From Rothia aerolata (GTDB taxonomy: Bacteria; Actinomycetota; Actinomycetes; Actinomycetales; Micrococcaceae): a stretch of 64,000 nucleotides of DNA. The translations under genes and the position numbers were made by a program. Numbering within the stretch: position 1 is the stretch's first letter; the number at the start of each line of letters is the position of its first letter. The stretch lies in assembly GCF_014635585.1 (NCBI RefSeq), contig NZ_BMDC01000004.1, forward strand, positions 1 to 64,000, in the 5' to 3' direction. Shown here in pieces: positions 1-9,086 of the stretch. Under the pieces are notes generated by a model that worked only from the letters and a program-made list of their open reading frames with translations, ran no database searches and had not been told where the DNA came from.

Positions 1-126
1 TGATTCGCTTAGCTCTTGCAAGCTCGCACGCTCGCTCGCCTTTGCTGATTCGCTTAGCTCTTGCAAGCTCGCACGCTCGCTCGCCTTTGCTGATTCGCTT
101 AGCTCTTGCAAGCTCGCACGCTCGCT
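1..126. repeat. Tandem direct repeat, 45-bp unit, 2.8 copies, running off the left edge
   Basis: A 45-bp unit beginning TGATTCGCTTAGCTCTTGCA occurs at 1-45, 46-90 and 91-126. The first two copies look identical and the third diverges after about 36 bases into the 3' flank of the stress protein gene. Each unit contains the small dyad GAGCTTGCAAGAGC. The array lies just downstream of a leftward gene and probably extends beyond the window. No coding potential was recognised. Confidence 0.9.
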
Positions 127-136
127 TCCGCTAAGC

Positions 137-1147
137 TCATCCCCACGAAATTCCGGCCTCGGGGGCAGACTCAATGCGGGGATCATCCAGCTCAGGAACA
201 ATCATTACCGGGGTCTTGGTATGGTGTAGAACTCCCTGAGAGGTAGAACCAAGAATCATGCCGGCCACGCCGCCACGACCGCGGGTGCCCACCACAATCA
301 GGTCAGCCTCCTGACCAGCCTCAAGCAGAACCTGAACCGGGGAGCCGTCAATAAGCTTGAACTCAATCTCAAGCTCGGGGTAGAAACCGCGAATCCAGGT
401 GGCTGCCTTGCGCTGTAGGTCGGCAATTTCTCGGTACATTGCCTCGAAATCAACGGCGGCGGGAACCCAGTTCAGCGCACCGGTGTAGGGAGCCAGCGCA
501 TTGACCAGAATCAGCTTTACTCCGCGGCGATCCGCTTCTTCCGCTGCCTTCAGGATTGCGATACGCGCCTGGTCTGAGCCATCAGAACCAACCACCACAG
601 CGCCCTTGCGTTCCAGCAGGGAGGAATCCTTAGCGATTGCCTCACCGTAAGAAGCCGGAACCGCCACGGTCGGCGCGTGGGAGTGGGCGGGTAGGGAGGT
701 GGAAACAGTACCCAGCAAGCGCCCCAGGAAGCTGCCGTGGGAGCGAGAGCCCACCGCCACCAGATCAGCCTTCTTGGAGAGTTCCAGCAGAATACCGGTA
801 GCGTCACCGGTTTCTACGGTGGCGCGAATTTCAACGTCGGTCTCGCCAACTCGAGCATGGGCTTCATCGAGAATCTGAGCAACGCCCTGGCGCAGCGCCT
901 GCTCGTCAACCACCGAGTAGCCGGCGTCAAAACCGGAACCGGAGAAAACGGGCAGAGAGTAGGCGGTGACCACGCGCACGGGAACCTGGCGAATCTTTGC
1001 TTCATTGACTGCCCACTGTAGCGCCCCGTAAGACTGCTCTGAGCCGTCAATACCCACAATGATTTCACCGGAGATTTGGGAGAGGTCTACGCCCTCATCA
1101 CGGCGGTCGATGGCCTGTTCACCGAAAGTCTTCTTTGATTCGGTCAT
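137..1147 (-). CDS. Universal stress protein, two UspA domains
   Basis: A 336-residue cytoplasmic protein with two tandem UspA domains, about residues 28-165 and 183-320. Each ends in the nucleotide-binding pattern G-2X-G-9X-G(S/T): GSRSHGSFLGRLLGTVS near residue 133, and GTRGRGGVAGMILGST in the second half. Proteins of this form bind ATP and are linked to dormancy and stress survival in actinobacteria; the exact role here is not shown. The start is supported by an AAAAGGAG ribosome binding site a few bases before the ATG. It stands alone and is followed by the 45-bp tandem repeat. Confidence 0.95.
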   Translation of the reverse strand: MTESKKTFGEQAIDRRDEGVDLSQISGEIIVGIDGSEQSYGALQWAVNEAKIRQVPVRVVTAYSLPVFSGSGFDAGYSVVDEQALRQGVAQILDEAHARVGETDVEIRATVETGDATGILLELSKKADLVAVGSRSHGSFLGRLLGTVSTSLPAHSHAPTVAVPASYGEAIAKDSSLLERKGAVVVGSDGSDQARIAILKAAEEADRRGVKLILVNALAPYTGALNWVPAAVDFEAMYREIADLQRKAATWIRGFYPELEIEFKLIDGSPVQVLLEAGQEADLIVVGTRGRGGVAGMILGSTSQGVLHHTKTPVMIVPELDDPRIESAPEAGISWG

Positions 1148-1287
1148 GGTCGTCTCCTTTTCATCAAGGAACCCTAGCCATCTACCCGTCTGACTAGCGG
1201 TAAGCCAGGGTTGCTTCTATATTCATTTTAGAGTGTTTTACCTCACCCCAGGCAGGTTTTCTCGGATATGACCGCACATTTCAATTC

Positions 1288-1338
1288 AGGACGACGCCGC
1301 CCCACCGTGTGCGTCTCACGGTGGGGCGGCGTCGTCCT
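1288..1338. terminator. Hairpin terminator made of an inverted pair of the AGGACGACGCCGC word
   Basis: AGGACGACGCCGCCCCACCGTG at 1288-1309 is followed by its exact reverse complement at 1317-1338 with a 7-base loop (the arm is the 12-mer word plus CCCCACCGTG). It lies between two leftward genes and directly downstream of the LGFP-like gene, so it probably ends that transcript. Two opposed copies of a dispersed word forming a terminator is the arrangement known for Neisseria and Haemophilus uptake sequences. Confidence 0.85.
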
Positions 1339-1365
1339 TAGGCTTTCGGCGCTAGGCGGTTAGGT

Positions 1366-1863
1366 TCAAAAGTAGTTGACCGTAATTTCCCCTGTGTTTT
1401 GGTTCTCTACAATCTCACCGCCGGCAAAGCTCTGCACGCAGGTGGGGTCAACCCCGGGAAGAGCGGCGCCATCGCAGACCTCAAAGGTGGTAGGGGCGCC
1501 CAGCGGGTGCAGGGTGTGGTCAGCTACCGCCCGCTGGCCCAGTTCAAGGTAGGTCTGGCCAATTGCAGAGTCTTTATCGACGAAATTGGCTCCGGTTTCG
1601 GGGGTCCAGTAGAAGTAGCCCTCTTCAAAAGACTGGGAGACCCCTCCGACAATACCGGGAGTAATCTGCTCGTTGGTGTAGGCCGCACCGTAGCGGGCCT
1701 CGCCACCGGTGGAGTTGTAGACCTGGCCGATAGCGCCCTTGATCTCGGCATTATCTATTGCTCCCGCCGGTGCCGCCTGGGCAGGAGTTGCCATCCCAGC
1801 AAGTGCCAGAGCGGCCGCCACCGCGCCAATATAACGGGTCTTTGAAGTCTTGTTCTGGGTCAT
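1366..1863 (-). CDS. Secreted protein with LGFP-like repeats
   Basis: A 165-residue protein with a signal peptide (TRYIGAVAAALALAGMATPAQAA) and a mature part containing degenerate LGFP-like segments, seen as YGAAYTNE, YFYWTPETG and HPLGAPTTFEV. LGFP repeats occur in exported actinobacterial proteins and are thought to hold them at the cell envelope. I start at 1863 because GGAGG lies 8 bases before that ATG; an in-frame ATG five codons upstream overlaps this ribosome binding site. It resembles the divergent gene at 2273 and the two look like paralogues (both have a YYW/YFYW-plus-TG-AFFVD/ANFVD segment). Function unknown. Confidence 0.85.
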   Translation of the reverse strand: MTQNKTSKTRYIGAVAAALALAGMATPAQAAPAGAIDNAEIKGAIGQVYNSTGGEARYGAAYTNEQITPGIVGGVSQSFEEGYFYWTPETGANFVDKDSAIGQTYLELGQRAVADHTLHPLGAPTTFEVCDGAALPGVDPTCVQSFAGGEIVENQNTGEITVNYF

Positions 1864-2272
1864 CTTGATTTCCTCCATCTAAAACCAAATACTGGGTTTT
1901 CGTCAGCGAAGTAATTTCGAGTTTCACCGAATATCTGTTGTCAACAAACACCCTCGAGGTGAGGGGCTACTTCCAGGCAAGCACAGACAAGGGCAATTTT
2001 TTAGACCCAGGCCACAATCGTTGCCGAATTGGGGCTGATTCGTTATCAAGTCGTGACCACCCGTTAAGATAAATCAACCATTATTAGACAAATTAGTAAA
2101 AAATGTTGCTTATAAAACATCTAGTTGAGCATCAGGTCACGGTCCAATAACGCCGATACATTGGTATATAACAATTGCACAACGTTTTCCCGGCACCCCT
2201 AAAATATGCCCGCTTATCCAGCGGACATGGGCTTTCATAGAAGTAAGTTCACGACTATAAGTGGGAGGCATC
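1864..2272. other. AT-rich divergent intergenic region between the two LGFP-like genes
   Basis: About 410 bp without a gene, visibly more AT-rich than its surroundings. It must hold the promoters of both flanking secreted-protein genes. I see AT-rich stretches (TTGCTTATAAAACATC near 2106 and TTGGTATATAACAATTG near 2161) and a TTGTTGACAA motif on the minus strand near 1940, but no convincing matched -35/-10 pair or known operator. Confidence 0.6.
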
Positions 2273-2956
2273 ATGCGCACCAACCGTTTTTCCAAGCTCA
2301 CCCTGCTGGCAGCAACCGTAGCCACCGCAACCCTCGGCACCGCGCTTCTTCCTGCCCAGGCAGCCGAGCCAACGGCTTCCCTTACCCCCGGAACCGCAAT
2401 CTCCACCAAGTACGAACAGCACAGGGCATCGGGCGAATCAGGCTTTATTGGTTCCCCCATCAGTGATGAGCTCTGCGGTGTTTCAGGCACTGGCGTAACC
2501 GCCACCGGCGCCGTCAATCCCGGTAGCCTCGAATGCTTCCAGACCTTCGAGACCGGCATGATTACCTGGAACGGTCTGACCGAAGCCCACGTGCTCAAGG
2601 GCGCTATCTACCAGGCCTGGCTGGCTAACCCCGCCCCGCTAGCAGCCGGCGGCACCGTAAACACCACCCAGCCCATCACCGACGAACAGCCCGTAGCAGG
2701 CGGCGTCCAACAGTTCTTCGCCGTGGCCAACGGCGGCAACGGCGTCTACTACTGGAGCGCAAAGACCGGCGCCTTCTTCGTAGACACCGGCACCGCAGCC
2801 GGCCAGTACTACGTGAACAATGGCGGCCCGGCGACCTTCGGATTCCCGGTCAGCGATGTTCACACCTACAACAACGGCTCAAGCTACCTGAACACCGAGA
2901 CCGGCTCCATCACCGCTCATTTCGATGCTCAGGGACAGATTGTTACCGGTAGCTAA
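2273..2956 (+). CDS. Secreted protein with LGFP-like repeats
   Basis: A 227-residue protein with a signal peptide (KLTLLAATVATATLGTALL then PAQAAEP). The mature region has three degenerate LGFP-like blocks, with FIGSPISDE near residue 60 and TFGFPVSDV near residue 200, and a central GVYYWSAKTGAFFVDTG close to the YFYWTPETGANFVD block of the neighbour at 1366. It is probably exported and envelope-associated. I take the ATG at 2273, preceded by GGGAGG, instead of the GTG at 2261 that precedes the ribosome binding site. A hairpin terminator follows. Confidence 0.88.
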   Translation: MRTNRFSKLTLLAATVATATLGTALLPAQAAEPTASLTPGTAISTKYEQHRASGESGFIGSPISDELCGVSGTGVTATGAVNPGSLECFQTFETGMITWNGLTEAHVLKGAIYQAWLANPAPLAAGGTVNTTQPITDEQPVAGGVQQFFAVANGGNGVYYWSAKTGAFFVDTGTAAGQYYVNNGGPATFGFPVSDVHTYNNGSSYLNTETGSITAHFDAQGQIVTGS

Positions 2957-2991
2957 ATCAAAAATCTAGGGTTTATCCTCAGTAATCACAG

Positions 2992-3021
2992 GGAAGGCAC
3001 GCGCTAAAACGCGTGCCTTCC
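2992..3021 (+). terminator. Rho-independent-type hairpin
   Basis: GGAAGGCACGCG and CGCGTGCCTTCC form a 12-bp stem with a 6-base loop, 35 bases after the stop codon of the LGFP-like gene. There is no strong T tract. Confidence 0.8.
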
Positions 3022-3100
3022 TCGCCTATCTGACCGGGTGACGGTGAGAAAATAAAAACAGATCTCCACCGGGAAAGAAAGTTTTTAAAGAGGTAGCGCA

Positions 3101-4423
3101 ATGTCAGAGAACGTATGGAGTACCTGGGGGCACCGCCACGATGCCGAGCCCAACAGGGTTTTCAAACCGCGCTCAGTTGCCGAAGCTCAAGATCTCATCA
3201 AGCAGGTGGCCGCAAGCGGCGGGCAGATTAAGGTGGTGGGCGCGTCCCGTAGCTCCTCGGCCATTGCCCAGCCCACCGACACCATGCTCAGCTTAGATAA
3301 CCTGGTGGGTCTCACCGGCGTGAGCCCAGACCACAAGCAGGCAACCTTTCTTGCCGGAACCACCGTGCAGCACGCCAACAAGGCCCTAGCCACCTACGGC
3401 CTTGCCTTTGAAAACCTGGGGCGGCTGGGCCAGCAGACCCTCGCTGGCGCTGTCTCTACCGGAACCCACGGCACCGGTCTGGGCTTTGGCATTATGCCCA
3501 CCCAGGTCACCGCGCTGACCCTGCTCACCTCCACCGGCGAACTGGTGGAGTGTTCCGCTGAACGCAACCCCGAAATCTTCCGGGCCGCCCTGGTGGGCCT
3601 GGGTGCACTGGGTATTCTCACCTCCATCACCTTTAGGGTGGTGCCCAGCTTCCGCATTCATGCCTCCGAACGCGCCCGTGACTTCAACGAAATTGTGCCC
3701 ACCTTCATCGACCGTTCCCGCGGCTCCGACCACTACGAGTTCTCCTGGTTCCCCGACGGCACCCAGGTGCGCACGCGGCGTCTTACCCGTCTGCCCCTGC
3801 TCACCGAAGGCTTCATGGAGCCCAGCGCCCTGATCTCTCAGGCCCGGCGCCACGGCCGCGACTACGCGCTGAACAACGGCATCTTCGAGGTCATGAACTT
3901 CGTAGCTACCCGCGCGCCGTCCTCCCAGAAACTTCTCAACAAAGTCTCCAACCTCACCTCCGGCAACCGCCGCTACGCAGACCTATCCCCCACCGTATTC
4001 ATCCTCAACCGCACGGTGCGCCAGAACAACATGGAATACGCCTTTGACCTGCAGGTTTTTGAGGAGCTGATGAAAGACCTCAAAAAGCACCTTGAGAAGC
4101 AGAAAGTGCACGCGGGCTACCCCATTGTGGTGCGCACCGCCGCCGCCGATGACATTCCGCTCTCGCAGGCTTATGGCCGCGAGACCGTCTTTATCTCGGC
4201 GCGCGAATACTGGCGGCAGCCCTTCGAGGAATACTTCACCGGCCTTGAAAGCGTTTTCAAGGACTACGGCGGCCGCCCCCACTGGGGCCAGATGCACTCG
4301 CTTGACGCCGCGGACCTCGAAAAGCTCTACCCCGAGTTCTCAGCTTTCACCTCTCTGCGGGAGGAAATGGACCCCGATGGACTCTTCCTCAACCCCTACT
4401 TGCGGAAGGTGCTGCTGCCCTAA
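3101..4423 (+). CDS. FAD-linked oxidase, D-arabinono-1,4-lactone/gulonolactone oxidase family
   Basis: A 440-residue protein. The N-terminal FAD_binding_4 domain (about 15-180) carries the family signature GQQTLAGAVSTGTHGTG, and the C-terminal ALO domain ends with HWGQMHSLDAADLEKLYP and DPDGLFLNPYLR. Family members oxidise aldonolactones or sugar alcohols using a flavin; the substrate here cannot be read from the sequence. The start has an AAGAGG ribosome binding site. It lies 69 bp upstream of guaB1 and could be co-transcribed with it. Length and motifs are those of an intact enzyme. Confidence 0.92.
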   Translation: MSENVWSTWGHRHDAEPNRVFKPRSVAEAQDLIKQVAASGGQIKVVGASRSSSAIAQPTDTMLSLDNLVGLTGVSPDHKQATFLAGTTVQHANKALATYGLAFENLGRLGQQTLAGAVSTGTHGTGLGFGIMPTQVTALTLLTSTGELVECSAERNPEIFRAALVGLGALGILTSITFRVVPSFRIHASERARDFNEIVPTFIDRSRGSDHYEFSWFPDGTQVRTRRLTRLPLLTEGFMEPSALISQARRHGRDYALNNGIFEVMNFVATRAPSSQKLLNKVSNLTSGNRRYADLSPTVFILNRTVRQNNMEYAFDLQVFEELMKDLKKHLEKQKVHAGYPIVVRTAAADDIPLSQAYGRETVFISAREYWRQPFEEYFTGLESVFKDYGGRPHWGQMHSLDAADLEKLYPEFSAFTSLREEMDPDGLFLNPYLRKVLLP

Positions 4424-4492
4424 ATCCCGGCGATGTTGCTGTGGGTGAAACAGACTTCCGGCCGCCTGAGGGAACGCGGTAAATTGGTATAA

Positions 4493-5926
<1,434 letters not shown>

Positions 5927-5946
5927 AACCCTGTCTGCGGTCTAGG

Positions 5947-5981
5947 CTCTTTGCCGGGCGACTGCTTGGGTTTATACGAAA
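5947..5981. repeat. 35-bp direct repeat, copy 1, upstream of the BKACE gene
   Basis: Begins CTCTTTGCCGGGCGACTGCT and ends TTTATACGAAA. The second copy at 6865-6899 differs by one base (T to C). Both copies are followed at once by a long hairpin and then TTTCGTGG. The two copies bracket the BKACE gene about 918 bp apart. Confidence 0.9.
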
Positions 5982-5983
5982 AT

Positions 5984-6036
5984 AGGCAAAACCTCCGGCA
6001 ACAGGCTAGTTTCACCTGCTGTCGGAAGTTTTGCCT
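5984..6036. terminator. Long hairpin of the AGGCAARACTTCCG family
   Basis: The arms begin at 5984 (AGGCAAAACCTCCGGCAACAGG) and end at 6036 (rough complement with a few mismatches) around a short loop. The same arm sequence occurs after ackA at 20204-20256, so this is a dispersed hairpin family. It probably terminates guaB1. Confidence 0.8.
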
Positions 6037-6137
6037 TCTTTCGTGGAGCTGCCTTTGTGGGTTCCGGCTGAGACGGCCCGATAGTAGGGTTATACAACAC
6101 AGCAACACTTCACTGCGGAGCATGAAAGAGGTGAACC

Positions 6138-6857
6138 ATGCTGAAAGTATGCCCTAATGGAGCAAGAGAGTTAGGCGAACACCCTGCTCTGAGTAGCAAC
6201 CCCGAAACAGCCGCGAAAGACTGCGCAGAGGCGGTGCTAACTGGTGCGCAAGAAATTCATGTTCACCCTAAAAACAGGCAGGGAAAAGACAGCCTAGAAG
6301 CTCACGACGTAGATCTGTGGGTGGCAACCTTTCGCCAGCACTGCCCCGGAGTACCCCTGGGTATCACCACGGGAGAATGGGCAGCACCCGACCTCAATCA
6401 CAGACTAAATCTCATTGATAGCTGGAATGAGCTCCCCGATTTCGCCTCGGTAAACTGGCACGAGAGCGGGGCCGATCGCCTTGCCGCTAGGTTGTTAGAA
6501 AGGGGAATCGGTGTTGAGGCAGGAATCTGGCATGAAGAGGGGCTAGCTAGCTGGTCTGCTTCACCGCTTCGGGCCCACTGTTTTCGCGTGCTGGTCGAAG
6601 TTCAAGACATGCCACCAAATCTCGCCGAGTCTAGCGGTAGGTACCTGGTAGAAGGCGTGCAGAGCCTTGAGCCCACGGCTACTGTGCTTTTGCACGGTGA
6701 AGAAGAGTCGACCTGGAGCATGGTCAGCTTGGCGGGCAGGCTTGGCCTAGATTCGCGAATTGGTTTGGAGGACTGCTTGCATCTTCCTGACGGCCGCACT
6801 GCCACCGGCAATGCCGAACTAGTAGAGACTGCCCTGCAGCTGATGCGCGCTTCTTAG
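6138..6857 (+). CDS. Short BKACE (beta-keto acid cleavage) family protein
   Basis: A 239-residue TIM-barrel protein of the BKACE/DUF849 family (3-keto-5-aminohexanoate cleavage enzyme relatives). The metal-binding HxH appears as EIHVHPKNRQGKDSL near residue 38, followed by GVPLGITTGEW, FASVNWHESG and, late, IGLEDCLHLPDGRTATGNAELV. The family condenses a beta-keto acid with acetyl-CoA to give acetoacetate and a new CoA ester, but members of about 240 residues are shorter than the usual 270-310 and their substrates are mostly unknown. The gene stands alone between two 35-bp direct repeats, which may point to acquisition as a cassette. Confidence 0.85.
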   Translation: MLKVCPNGARELGEHPALSSNPETAAKDCAEAVLTGAQEIHVHPKNRQGKDSLEAHDVDLWVATFRQHCPGVPLGITTGEWAAPDLNHRLNLIDSWNELPDFASVNWHESGADRLAARLLERGIGVEAGIWHEEGLASWSASPLRAHCFRVLVEVQDMPPNLAESSGRYLVEGVQSLEPTATVLLHGEEESTWSMVSLAGRLGLDSRIGLEDCLHLPDGRTATGNAELVETALQLMRAS

Positions 6858-6864
6858 AAGCCGA

Positions 6865-6899
6865 CTCTTTGCCGGGCGACCGCTTGGGTTTATACGAAA
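6865..6899. repeat. 35-bp direct repeat, copy 2, downstream of the BKACE gene
   Basis: 34 of 35 positions match the copy at 5947-5981. It begins 7 bases after the BKACE stop codon and runs into the hairpin at 6910. Confidence 0.9.
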
Positions 6900-6909
6900 G
6901 AAGGCAAGT

Positions 6910-6974
6910 GGGACGCCGCCCAGCCAACTGGCACCGGGGCTGGCGTTTAAGGGAGGTTGGCTAGGCGGCGTCCC
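6910..6974. terminator. Long hairpin between convergent genes
   Basis: Outer arms GGGACGCCGCC and GGCGGCGTCCC, inner arms AGCCAAC and GTTGGCT, around a loop containing GGGGCTGGCGT. The outer arm looks like the dispersed AGGACGACGCCGCC word with three bases missing. The AGCCAACTGGC and GGGGCTGGCGT segments reappear in the hairpin at 44835-44927. It can terminate the rightward BKACE gene and the leftward fprA. Confidence 0.8.
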
Positions 6975-6988
6975 GCTTTTCGTGGGGT

Positions 6989-7028
6989 CTACTCTCCGCG
7001 GCAAATACGAATCATCTCGTCGCGGTCA
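6989..7028 (-). repeat. Duplicated 3' end of fprA (40 bp, 38 identical)
   Basis: This stretch repeats the last codons and stop of fprA (7068-7107). On the minus strand both encode DRDEMIRICRGE followed by TAG. The only two differences are third-position changes in the two Ile codons. The copies are separated by 39 bp that contain the dyad GCGGAATTTCCGC. Synonymous differences suggest the spare copy came from a related genome, not from a recent slip in this one. Confidence 0.85.
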
Positions 7029-7067
7029 GACGAAGCGGAATTTCCGCGAAGTGGTGACCGACCGTTC

Positions 7068-8468
7068 CTACTCTCCGCGGCAGATACGGATCATCTCGTC
7101 GCGGTCGGTCACCTTAACACGCTTACGCGGGTTGCCCTCGGCGTCCTGGGATGCCTCACCCAGGGCCTTTTCGTGGGCGTCGAGGGTGTGCCAGCCTTCC
7201 CAGGTGGTGTACTTGACCCCCTTGGATTCGAGGAAGTCGTTGAAGCTCTCGGGCTCCGGTGACTCGGCGGTGTAGAGGTCTTCGCGGTCTTCGAGCAGGT
7301 GGGTGACGGTTTCCAGGGCATCTGACTTGGTGGAGCCAATCAGACCCACGGGGCCGCGCTTAATCCAGCCGGTGGCGTAGAGGCCGGGCACGGGAACGTC
7401 ACTATCGTCGATGACTCGCCCCTCAACATTGGTGATGACGCCGCGTTCGGAGTCGAAGCCAACCTCGGGCAGCTCGGAGCCGAAGTAGCCAATGGCGCGG
7501 TAGACAGCCTGCACGGGGTACTCGATGAACTCGCCGGTGCCGGTGACGCCGCCGTTGCCGTTGAGCTCGTTGCGTTCCATCTTGATGCCTGTGACCTTGC
7601 CGTGCTGGCCGAGAATCTCAGCAGGCGACTGCATGAAGTGCAGGTGCAGGCGGCGGGAGGCGGTCTGCTCCTTGGTCTTCTGCTCTTCAAGCCAGCCCTT
7701 GAGAACCTTGGTCATCACCTTGACCTGGGCGTTTTCTTCCATTGCCTTCTCGGAGGCCTCGTCAAAGACGAAGTCCTCTTCGTAGAGCACAATGTCAACG
7801 TCGCGGGAATGTGCCAGCTCCCGCAGTTCCAGCGGGGTGAACTTAACCTGGGCAGGGCCGCGACGGCCGAAGATGTGAACGTCGGTAACAGGTGATGCCT
7901 TCAGACCCTCGTAAACATGGTCGGGAATTTCGGTCACCAGCATGTCGTCGGCGTGCTTGGAGAGCACACGAGCGACGTCCAGCGCTACGTTGCCGTTACC
8001 CAGAACCGCAATCTCCTTGGCTTCCAGGGGCCAGGTGCGGGGGTAGTCGGGGTGGGCGTCGTACCAGGCAACAAAGTCAGATGCGCCGTAGGAGCCTTCC
8101 AGGTCAATGCCGGGAATGTCGAGGTCGGCGTCGTGTACCGCACCGGTGGCGAAAATGATGGCGTCGTAGTACTTGCGCAGCTCTTCGAGGGTTACGTCGG
8201 TGCCGTAATCCACGTTGCCGAAGAACCGCAGATCGCCGTTGTCCATGACCTTGTGCAGGGCGGTGATGATGCCCTTAATACGCGGATGGTCAGGGGCAAC
8301 ACCGTAACGAATCAGGCCGAAAGGTGCGGGGTAGCGGTCAAAAATGTCAATGGAGACCGGCACAGAACCGTCTTTCACCTCGGGCTGCTTGCTCAGGATA
8401 TCCGCGGCGTAAACACCCGCGGGGCCCGAACCGATCACGGCAACGCGCAGAGCACGATTCTCAGACAC
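7068..8468 (-). CDS. fprA: Ferredoxin--NADP+ reductase, FprA (adrenodoxin reductase-like)
   Basis: A 466-residue flavoprotein. The N-terminal FAD motif is VAVIGSGPAGVYAADIL (residues 9-25), then RYPAPFGLIRYGVAPDHP, the family signature, and the NADP site VLGNGNVALDVARVL near residue 160, followed by GRRGPAQVKFT. It moves electrons between NADPH and ferredoxins or other redox partners in the cytosol. The start is GTG, 9 bases after an AAGGA ribosome binding site. The gene is monocistronic. Its 3' end is duplicated just downstream (6989-7028). Confidence 0.96.
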   Translation of the reverse strand: MSENRALRVAVIGSGPAGVYAADILSKQPEVKDGSVPVSIDIFDRYPAPFGLIRYGVAPDHPRIKGIITALHKVMDNGDLRFFGNVDYGTDVTLEELRKYYDAIIFATGAVHDADLDIPGIDLEGSYGASDFVAWYDAHPDYPRTWPLEAKEIAVLGNGNVALDVARVLSKHADDMLVTEIPDHVYEGLKASPVTDVHIFGRRGPAQVKFTPLELRELAHSRDVDIVLYEEDFVFDEASEKAMEENAQVKVMTKVLKGWLEEQKTKEQTASRRLHLHFMQSPAEILGQHGKVTGIKMERNELNGNGGVTGTGEFIEYPVQAVYRAIGYFGSELPEVGFDSERGVITNVEGRVIDDSDVPVPGLYATGWIKRGPVGLIGSTKSDALETVTHLLEDREDLYTAESPEPESFNDFLESKGVKYTTWEGWHTLDAHEKALGEASQDAEGNPRKRVKVTDRDEMIRICRGE

Positions 8469-8502
8469 TCTTCATTTCCTTTCACTGCCCGGGCCTATTT
8501 TT

Positions 8503-8514
8503 AGGACGACGCGC
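8503..8514 (+). repeat. Copy of the AGGACGACGC word in the fprA 5' region
   Basis: AGGACGACGCGC in the intergenic region between fprA and the DUF2218 gene. It is one of the non-coding copies, where codon bias cannot explain the word. Confidence 0.6.
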
Positions 8515-8668
8515 GGGCGGGTTGGTTTCACACTGCCCACAAGTTTACGCTGTGCGCTGGTAGGCATGCACACCGTCGCTCTCTATCGAGAGCAAAAAGA
8601 CAGGTTTCTGTAACTTAATTTCATCTGGCGCAATCTAGCAACTGGCCGCTTCAAGAAGGTCTTAAAAC

Positions 8669-9007
8669 CTAGGAAAAGTTCACTTTGAGCCCCTCGCGCT
8701 CACCGAAACGTTCCAGGTGGTTTCCCAGCGCTCTTTCAACAGCGGTGAGGTTCTGCGCATCCGTTCCATAAGCGAGCAGAAGCAGCCGGGCGGCGTCGTC
8801 CTGCGCATCATCGACCAGCAGGTCTGCATAGCCTCGAAAAACGTTATCGCGGTTGAAGGTCAGGCGGTGGCCGCCGGGAATCTGCTCGATGGGAATCTTG
8901 CGCCCCATGTGGGAAACCATCTGCTTGACGTAGCGCTGGGGGCGGCTAGTCTCCACCACTGCGCGGGAGGTATGGTGCAGGGTTTCGGGGGCGGGGTAGT
9001 CACTCAT
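8669..9007 (-). CDS. DUF2218 family protein, iron-regulated
   Basis: A 112-residue cytoplasmic protein matching the DUF2218 family (SRAVVETSRPQRYVKQMVSHMGRK, then FNRDNVFRGYADLLVDDAQDDAARLLLLAYG). Members are often encoded near siderophore or heme uptake genes; the biochemical role is unknown. A close match to the DtxR/IdeR iron box overlaps its promoter (9030-9048), which supports a role in iron limitation. The QDDAAR stretch is one of the coding copies of the dispersed 17-base word (8786-8802). Confidence 0.88.
   Translation of the reverse strand: MSDYPAPETLHHTSRAVVETSRPQRYVKQMVSHMGRKIPIEQIPGGHRLTFNRDNVFRGYADLLVDDAQDDAARLLLLAYGTDAQNLTAVERALGNHLERFGEREGLKVNFS
8786..8802 (-). repeat. Full copy of AGGACGACGCCGCCCGG in the DUF2218 gene
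   Basis: Exact 17-mer on the minus strand, read as Gln-Asp-Asp-Ala-Ala-Arg. The same 17-mer occurs at 18941 and 46819. Confidence 0.85.
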
Positions 9008-9029
9008 GCCGATTCCTCTCGAACTAAAC

Positions 9030-9048
9030 TTAACTTAGGCTAACCTAA
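9030..9048 (-). promoter_or_regulatory. DtxR/IdeR iron box
   Basis: TTAACTTAGGCTAACCTAA, read on the minus strand as TTAGGTTAGCCTAAGTTAA, matches 17 of 19 positions of the DtxR/IdeR consensus TTAGGTTAGSCTAACCTAA. It lies 22 bp before the ATG of the DUF2218 gene and would give repression by iron. Confidence 0.85.
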
Positions 9049-9086
9049 GAATATACCAGCGGCCCCGCCCGGCGGTACCACCCGAA

